DNA of 64,000 bases, taken from assembly GCA_014898425.1 (NCBI GenBank), contig RCSZ01000006.1, positions 620,001 to 684,000 on the forward strand. Reading direction: 5' to 3'. Positions 57,761 through 64,000 of this stretch are shown here, piece after piece (position 1 is the stretch's first letter; the number at the start of each line of letters is the position of its first letter). The notes beneath the pieces were generated by a model that was given only the letters and a program-made list of their open reading frames with translations, was not told the DNA's origin and ran no database searches. The stretch comes from Botryotinia globosa. Lineage: Eukaryota; Ascomycota; Leotiomycetes; Helotiales; Sclerotiniaceae. The position numbers and the translations under genes are program-made.

Positions 57761-60700
57761 AAAATTTAAAAAGTATTATTAATAATTCGAATAGATTGAA
57801 ATGAATAATAAAAATAGTTTTCTATTTATAATTCTTTACAATTTATAATTTATTAAAAGTAGTAATAATATCAAACTTGATATAGATTTTAATATAATAT
57901 AAAATATTAAAGGTTTTTTTAATTAATAATAAAGAGTATTAGTTTTTGATAATAATATTATTTAGATTCTAATAGTTTTAATAGATTTGAATGTTTTTTT
58001 TTGGTTTAGTGATTAGAAGGAGTGGAGTGATTGATTGGGAGTGAGATTTTTAAATGAATCCTTTGTTTAGATTGTTATTAAGCTATTTGCAAACAATTTG
58101 AAGTTTAGTTGGAGATATTAAATGGTTTTTATTATATAATAGTTTTTTGTTTGATATAATCTCAATTTTGTAATCCTATAAATATTATAATAAAAGTTTG
58201 TTAACAAAAAAAAATAGGAATTCTAGATATAGATTATAAAACTAGGGAGATAATTTATTTTGGATTTCTGATATAAAAAGAATAAATTGATTTATCTTTT
58301 CTATAAACTTATTAATATTATTATTTATTAAATCTTAATACAATTGAATAGAATTCTCAATCATTATATAATATAAATCACAAACTCTATTTAATTTATT
58401 CTAGAATATTTTTGTAATATAAATATTATTGTTTTTATAAAATTATATAAAACTATTAGTTGTAAAGAATTTTATATTTTGTATTTCAGAATAGATATTT
58501 TATATAATATTGAACAATTTATTTGAAGGATTTAATAATAATAATAATAATAAGAATAAAATGTTCTAATTCTATAATAATCTCTTATACTTTCTAAAAT
58601 TAATAATAAATCAAACTAAAACTAGTTTTAAGAATAAACAATTAAGGATTATTCTAATTTGAGTATTTGTTTTATTATTGATATAATAAATATAATAAAG
58701 GTTTTTATTTTCATTATTTTCAAAATTAATAATATTAAGATTTTTTTGAATATCTAAAGCCTTAATAGATTCGAGAATTACTAATTGATTTCAAAATAAT
58801 AAGGATTTAATTTTAAAGTTTTTATTGATAATATCTTTTATAGAAATTAATCTCGGAATAAGTTTTTATAGAAATAGTTTGGGATTGATTGGTATAATTT
58901 TGTTATTTTTTGATAAAATTATTTTGTAATTATCAAATATATTAAGGATGATAGTTGTTATAATATTAATAGAATAATAATATTTCGAGTAATATATGGA
59001 TATAAATTTAAGTGTTATTATCAATTAATTGATAATTAGATTATAGTATTGAAATCAAAAAAAATCAAAAATCATTGAATTTGTAATTAATAAAGTAATA
59101 ATATAAAATAAATAAATCTTCTAATAATTATTGATTTATATATCCAAAAATATATATTAAAAAAAATATTAAAAAACTTTCTATTAATTAAAAATAAATA
59201 ATAAATATAGAAAAGGAAATATATAAATATTTAGAATTTGAAAATAATTTTTCTATCAATAAAGTTATAGTCTATAGCTTTATTGTTTATAAAATTAATA
59301 AATAAAATAATTATATTAAATATAAAAAAGATTTTTATTGAGATTTTAAAAGATTTATTATTTATTATTTTAAAATATAAAGGATTTTTAGATATAACTG
59401 ATTTTTTAATTTATAAAGATAAATTTCCTATAAAGAATCTCGATTTGCAATTATAAATCGAGATTAATTTTTTGATATATTGAATTAGAGAATTAAACTT
59501 TCATTTTTCTTTAAATAAATGAATTTTTTAATATACTCTCCTAGATTAAGTTTTTGAATAAAATTAAAAAAAATTAGTGAAATATAATATAATAATATAA
59601 TTAGGAAATAATTAGTGGATAGAAATGGGTTTTAATATAAGAAGTTAGTAATATTATAATAGAATCTAGAGTTTTAATATTAATTAATTATAAAAAAGCA
59701 ATTAATATAAGAGTTGTATTTTATATTAATATTGATATTGTATTTTGTATTATTGATTTATTTTTTATTATAATTGTTTTTAATATGATTTAGTTTTTTA
59801 TAATAAAAACAAAGATTAAAATCAAGATATTGTTTTTGAGTATAGTAAAATAAAAGGCATTGATTTTGTCGAGTGGTGTTTAGTTGTATAAGATTATTAA
59901 ATAGCTTTGATATAGAAAGAGTTGTAATTAGGGTTGATTTCTTATTATAATATCTTGATTAGTTACAACTGAAATTAATATTTTAACTCTTATATTGATT
60001 ATCAAAATGAGTTTTCTTTTTTAGATTATTATAAACACTTTACCACCAAATTATTTATATATCAATATCAATAATAAAAGGTTTATTAAAATAATTGATT
60101 AAAATATTAATCAACTTTTGGAAAATCTTAAACTTAAAATTAACAACTTATTGTTTAGCGATTTTCCTATATCTAATAACAAACTATTTGAATTCAATAA
60201 TGAAATTATCAAATAGAATCTTCCTTATTTTGTATTTGTTGTAATTTATAAAAGCTTTTTATAAAAGATTAAGGATTTGATATTATTTATTCAATTCATT
60301 CCAAATACTGATTATAATATATTATTTAGAAAGTTAAAGATTGGAATTGTATAGATTATCTATAATCATATTAAAATATATTTAATTGTTTGTATAAATC
60401 AAATTAGAGAATAAACTAATAAGAAATATAATTTATTAGAATTCTGATTTGTTCTTATAATTTGTAATTAAATAATAATTGATTATATTATAAAATGTTA
60501 TATACTAATTCTAACATTTTATAATATTTTATTTATCATTATTAAACTTTTTAAAGAAAATGAAATATCTTTAATAAAATAAAGCTTTTAGATTATTATA
60601 AATAACAATTTTTAATATCTCAATTGTATTTTACAATTTAGCAATCCATAATTAAGCTTTGTTAATTTAAATATATATTATAACAATTTATTCTTATAAT

Positions 60701-61129
60701 AAAATTATAATTGTTTCAATCAAAATAAATACAATTTAAGCAATTACAAAATATATAATATTTGAATTATTAAATAAATCTATAAATAAAGAAATATTAA
60801 CTTCAATAGAATCGATGATATAATTCAAAAAAAGGAATTATAAGAATAAATTAAATATAGCTGCTTGATTAGTTATTTTTAGTACTTTTGTAACTATAAA
60901 ACATTCTTGTAGAATTCTCAATAATAAATTAATATAAATATATTTTAATATAATCAAATAATTTTATTAAAAAATAACAAAATTATTTATAATGAATCAA
61001 TAATAGATTCAATCAATATAATCAGATTATAATTTCAATAGAATTAGAACAATTAAGATAATTGGAGTATGATTTAAATAAATATTTTTAAAATAAAGTT
61101 ATAATAATTTCTAAATAAATAATACAAAC

Positions 61130-61279
61130 TATTAGAATACAGATAAAGATTTATATTATATTATAAAGATTCTAAATATTATAAAAGGTTGAGACCCTAT
61201 TATAGGAAGTAGGGTATGCTAAGGGTATGCTAAGGGTTTGTGCCTAAGGCACAAAGGCAATGTAGTTGGCGCTGTGACA
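61130..61279 (-). repeat. 5' LTR (150 bases) of the Ty3/gypsy element
   Basis: Same length as the partner LTR. Its start (TATTAGAATACAG) is the transition-mutated form of TGTCAGGGTACAG in the other copy, while its end (about 61200-61279) keeps GC-rich sequence including a GTGCC...GGCAC hairpin and the terminal GCTGTGACA. Confidence 0.87.
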
Positions 61280-61490
61280 AGGCTTAAACTCTTAGGTATG
61301 TATGTAGATATGTATGTAGATATATATGTATGAATGGATTATATATATATATTATATATGATTACAAGATTTAGAGAATTCGTTTTTAGAATTCATTACT
61401 TTCATAGTTATCTTGGTTATTGTATTGTATTTTTTTTGTTTCTTTTTTTGAGGTTTTTTGAGTTTTTTAAGGGGTAATAGATTGTATATA

Positions 61491-61674
61491 ATAGTCGGCT
61501 CTTATAAGCGGCCGACTAGTTCCTAGTCGGAGAAAGCGAATTATTCTCGTTCAAACTCAAAATATTAATATTTGACTCTTTTAAAAAATAGTTTATTAAT
61601 AAAAGTATTGTAGAATTGAATTATTAATATCGATCAAAGAGAGTTCTAGTTGGTCGCTTATGAGAGTCGACTAT
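61491..61674. mobile_element. 184-base TIR element (MITE)
   Basis: The left end ATAGTCGGCTCTTATAAG and the reverse complement of the right end (ATAGTCGACTCTCATAAG) match except for transitions, and similarity extends to about 32 bases. TA flanks both ends (61489-61490 and 61675-61676). The element is AT-rich in the middle and non-coding. The TA target suggests mobilisation by a Tc1/mariner-type transposase. Confidence 0.8.
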
Positions 61675-61699
61675 TAGTATATATTATATTCTGAAATGA

Positions 61700-61790
61700 A
61701 GAGTAGAGAGTAAAGAATAGAAAGTAGAGAGTAGAGAGTAGAGAGTAGAGAGTAGAGAGTAGAGAGTAAAGAGTAGAGAATAAAGAATAG
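61700..61790. repeat. (GAGAGTA)n tandem repeat
   Basis: About ten degenerate copies of a 7-base unit of the form AGAGTAG, next to the 184-base TIR element. Confidence 0.85.
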
Positions 61791-62095
61791 AGAGTAAAAA
61801 ATAGTTTTAAATTTCAAAATAATAATTAGATAATTTTATTCATCTATCTTCTTCTTCAACTAACAACAAGTAGATACTTATTTATATTATATCATTTCTC
61901 TATAGTTTAAATGAATTAAATAAATAGAATAAATTACAGAGTATACGACACGATACAAAAAGAATCATAAGATTAAACAGAAGACGAGATAAAAACACAG
62001 AAATATATATATATATATATATTCTAGAAGATATAATTGTATTACTTTATAACTCTATAACTTTATGATTTATAATCTATAACTTTATGATTTAT

Positions 62096-62420
<325 letters not shown>

Positions 62421-62533
62421 ATTAATTCATTAATTAATCAAGAAAATTCTTTCTATTCTCTCCCCCTCTATCCCATATAAAATACTAGGAGATCAAGAGT
62501 AATAAATTCTCGATATAATACTATATTATTATA

Positions 62534-63037
62534 AGAGTTTAGACCTCGACTTATCGCACATTATCTTATTTCGTAATACAATCCCTACAAAAATATTATT
62601 TTCCTAGTATATAAATCAATTATTTCTATAATTCTTTAATGAATTTTTCCACAATTCGAAAATTAATTATATAAATAATAGTTATAATCAATTTCTTAAA
62701 AAATAAGTGAAATATTTTTAATAATTTTCTAAATAAAGTTATAAATATTGAAAATTGAAAATTTTCAATTTTTTTAACATATAATACTTTTCTTATATAG
62801 AAAAATCGATTTTTTTAAAAAAAACTCTAGCTTTAAATATCTACAATTCTATTAAAAAATATATTAAAAATGATTCATTCATTTTCTTGAACAATTTTCT
62901 TGATTATTTATTATAAAATTAAATTTGAAAAATCTAATTCAAAAATTGATTGAAATAATATATAATTTAAAAGTTAAAGAAATGAGGCTTTTTAATATGT
63001 TTTCGCTTAGTGTGCGATAAGCTGGGGTCTAAACTCT
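62534..63037. mobile_element. Palindromic TIR element, copy 2, intact
   Basis: A 504-base element with ends AGAGTTTAGACCTCGACTTA and, as reverse complement of the right end, AGAGTTTAGACCCCAGCTTA. It is flanked by TA on both sides (62532-62533 and 63038-63039). It is the same family as the copy split by the retrotransposon, in reverse orientation: the GCTTAGTGTGCGATAAGC segment near its right end matches the left end of copy 1. Interior AT-rich, imperfectly self-complementary, non-coding. Confidence 0.88.
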
Positions 63038-63039
63038 TA

Positions 63040-63833
63040 CTATCTATCTATTATAGTCATATGATAATCTTTTTAGTATCATGAAATGAAATAACACGCC
63101 ATGTATTTATCAGTCTCCATTCTCCATCTCAACAGTAATAACAACAACACCAATCTGAATATCAACTCCTTCTCCAATTAAAACAACATTCTCGTGCTCT
63201 TCTCATGGAATTCTGCGCAGGATGCTTTTTGGAAAGTACAGTGTGGTTGTTTTTGTTGTTTGAGGATTGGGAGAAGGGTTAGAGAGAAAGAAAAGAGAGA
63301 TAAAAGATACACGAAAGGGGTGGGAAACAGAGAATGGAAAATGAGACGAGGTGCGAGTAAAGTGTTGAGAAGGAGCATTAAGGGGGGAAGGGGAGTGAGA
63401 AATGGTAAGAGAGAAATAGAGAAAAAGGTGAGGCAGTATTGTTACCCTACTGAAAATTGACGCATCAATTTGAAAGTTTTCTATCTGCTCCTTTTAAAAA
63501 GTAGAACATTAAGAAAAGAACTTTAGATATGAATGAATAAGTACTTGGAAATGCGAAGATAATAAGATAAGTATACATTGTGTAGAACGGGAAAAGAATA
63601 TAATAAACAAACTAGCATGAAAAGCGACCCCAACACCAAATCCTTCCAAGAAAGCAACCAGCCGTCTCTGTCTACGTTTAAACAACACCCAGTTTGATGC
63701 GCCGCCCAACTCCAACGCCTAGCACCAGCGGATGTATGTCTTATTTTGAAGAGTCACTACTCTCTTTTCATAACACATTAACTCATCAAATCATAACCCT
63801 TCACAATCTCCCCAAGAAGTCAACCTAGAGTTC
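63040..63833. other. Intergenic region, no gene seen
   Basis: From the TIR element to the partial gene at the window edge. Purine-rich plus-strand sequence at about 63260-63430 and open frames without family resemblance. Likely the 3' flank of the minus-strand gene that enters at the right edge. Confidence 0.5.
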
Positions 63834-64000
63834 CTAATAAGCATTTTCGTAATCCGGCTGGAAACTCCCTTCCTCCTGCCACTCCACGTCCACGTAGCTA
63901 ATCTCCTCACTCGGCATGCAAATTGGACAGGGCACCGAATGCTCTTCCCCAAACCCTACATCCGAGATCCACATGCTTCCATTACAACTCGTGCACTGGG
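63834..64000 (-). CDS. C-terminal fragment of a CxxC zinc-ribbon-like protein
   Basis: A minus-strand frame open from the window edge to the TAG at 63834-63836 encodes 54 residues. They begin with CTSC, then GSMWISDVGFGEEHSVP, then CPIC, then an acidic tail ending NAY. The two CxxC pairs, about 22 residues apart, form a plausible four-Cys zinc-binding site. The rest of the gene is outside the window, so neither the start nor the function can be told. I call it coding because of the paired cysteines and the in-frame acidic tail. Confidence 0.55.
   Translation of the reverse strand, partial: QCTSCNGSMWISDVGFGEEHSVPCPICMPSEEISYVDVEWQEEGSFQPDYENAY

Larger units (their letters stand above)
54686..61279 (-). 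mobile_element. RIP-degraded Ty3/gypsy LTR retrotransposon
   Basis: A 6594-base element begins TGTCA and ends TGACA and is flanked by a 5-base target duplication AGGCC (54681-54685) and AGGCT (61280-61284), which differ by one C/T transition. It has 150-base LTRs at both ends. The interior is extremely AT-rich with stops in all frames. Minus-strand orientation is shown by a purine-rich tract (AAGAGGAAAGT on the minus strand) next to the left LTR, and by a decayed reverse-transcriptase core on the minus strand at about 57500-57760 with a YLNNILIYF relic at 57660-57686, the expected product of G-to-A change in the YLDDILIY active-site motif. The order (RT in the middle, LTR downstream) fits Ty3/gypsy. 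No intact gag or pol. Confidence 0.88.
54186..61292. mobile_element. Palindromic TIR element, copy 1, split by a retrotransposon
   Basis: Left end AGAGTTTAGGCCCTGG and the reverse complement of the right end AGAGTTTAAGCCTTGG (read across the inserted retroelement) match as terminal inverted repeats. TA flanks both sides (54184-54185, 61293-61294). The element proper is 54186-54685 plus 61285-61292, about 508 bases. The terminal about 30 bases (through CTTATCGCACAC) are relatively GC-rich and the interior is AT-rich. The two halves are imperfect reverse complements of each other (for example the GAGTGAATTATTTTTAATAA stretch near 54343 and its mirror near 54510), so the whole unit could fold back. 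No coding capacity. A second copy lies at 62534-63037 in opposite orientation. Confidence 0.85.

Noticed and set aside
54840..61130. CRISPR array or mitochondrial DNA insertion as explanation of the AT-rich block
   Set aside because: No regularly spaced repeats, no mitochondrial genes; LTRs, target duplication and the RT relic explain it.

Overview
The window looks like nuclear chromosomal DNA of a filamentous ascomycete. Genes have short introns of about 45-95 bases with GT...AG ends. Regulators are of the Zn(II)2Cys6 and C2H2 kinds, there is a HET-domain protein, and repeats carry transition-type (C-to-T and G-to-A) mutation of the RIP kind. A Leotiomycete of the Sclerotinia/Botrytis sort is my guess from general gene character. 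It is inference, not a match I could run.

Left part (1-27.6 kb). A long upstream region leads to a large glutamine/histidine-rich Zn2Cys6 regulator (3160-6028). A repeat-rich gene-free stretch with a small inverted-repeat element follows. Next come a SAM methyltransferase with a His/Gly-rich insert (9382-10107, minus), the proteasome-associated deubiquitinase UBP6 (11201-12919, minus), and a divergently placed five-exon ARPC4 subunit of the Arp2/3 complex (13452-14187). A HET-domain protein (15088-17109) is followed by a transposon-relic patch (18.2-19.3 kb) that holds a TIR element with a solo LTR inside it. An acyl-CoA thioesterase II (19830-20996), the plasma-membrane PI4-kinase scaffold EFR3 (21953-25353) and a small Gln/Tyr-rich protein (27012-27565) complete this part.

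Middle part (27.6-53.5 kb). Two C2H2-type regulators (29075-31121 minus; 39501-40904 plus) sit in unusually long intergenic DNA, with one small lineage-type gene between them (34225-35104 minus). After them come a Ser/Arg-rich disordered protein whose frame is broken at two G8 runs (41732-43239), mitochondrial ribosomal protein mL58 (44420-45028 minus), a disordered Ser/Pro-rich protein (45904-47058) and a 1347-residue C2-RasGAP protein (49410-53453).

Right part (53.5-64 kb). This is a repeat island: a 12-base minisatellite is interrupted by a palindromic TIR element at a TA site, and that element is itself interrupted by a 6.6-kb RIP-degraded Ty3/gypsy retrotransposon with 150-base LTRs. A 184-base TIR element, a compound tetranucleotide microsatellite and a second copy of the palindromic element in opposite orientation follow. 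The window closes with the C-terminus of a CxxC protein on the minus strand.

The housekeeping genes act in separate pathways (ubiquitin recycling, actin branching, peroxisomal lipid turnover, phosphoinositide signalling, mitochondrial translation, small-GTPase control), and I see no biosynthetic cluster. The most notable structures are the two independent cases of an LTR retroelement nested in a TIR element and the doubly frame-broken gene.
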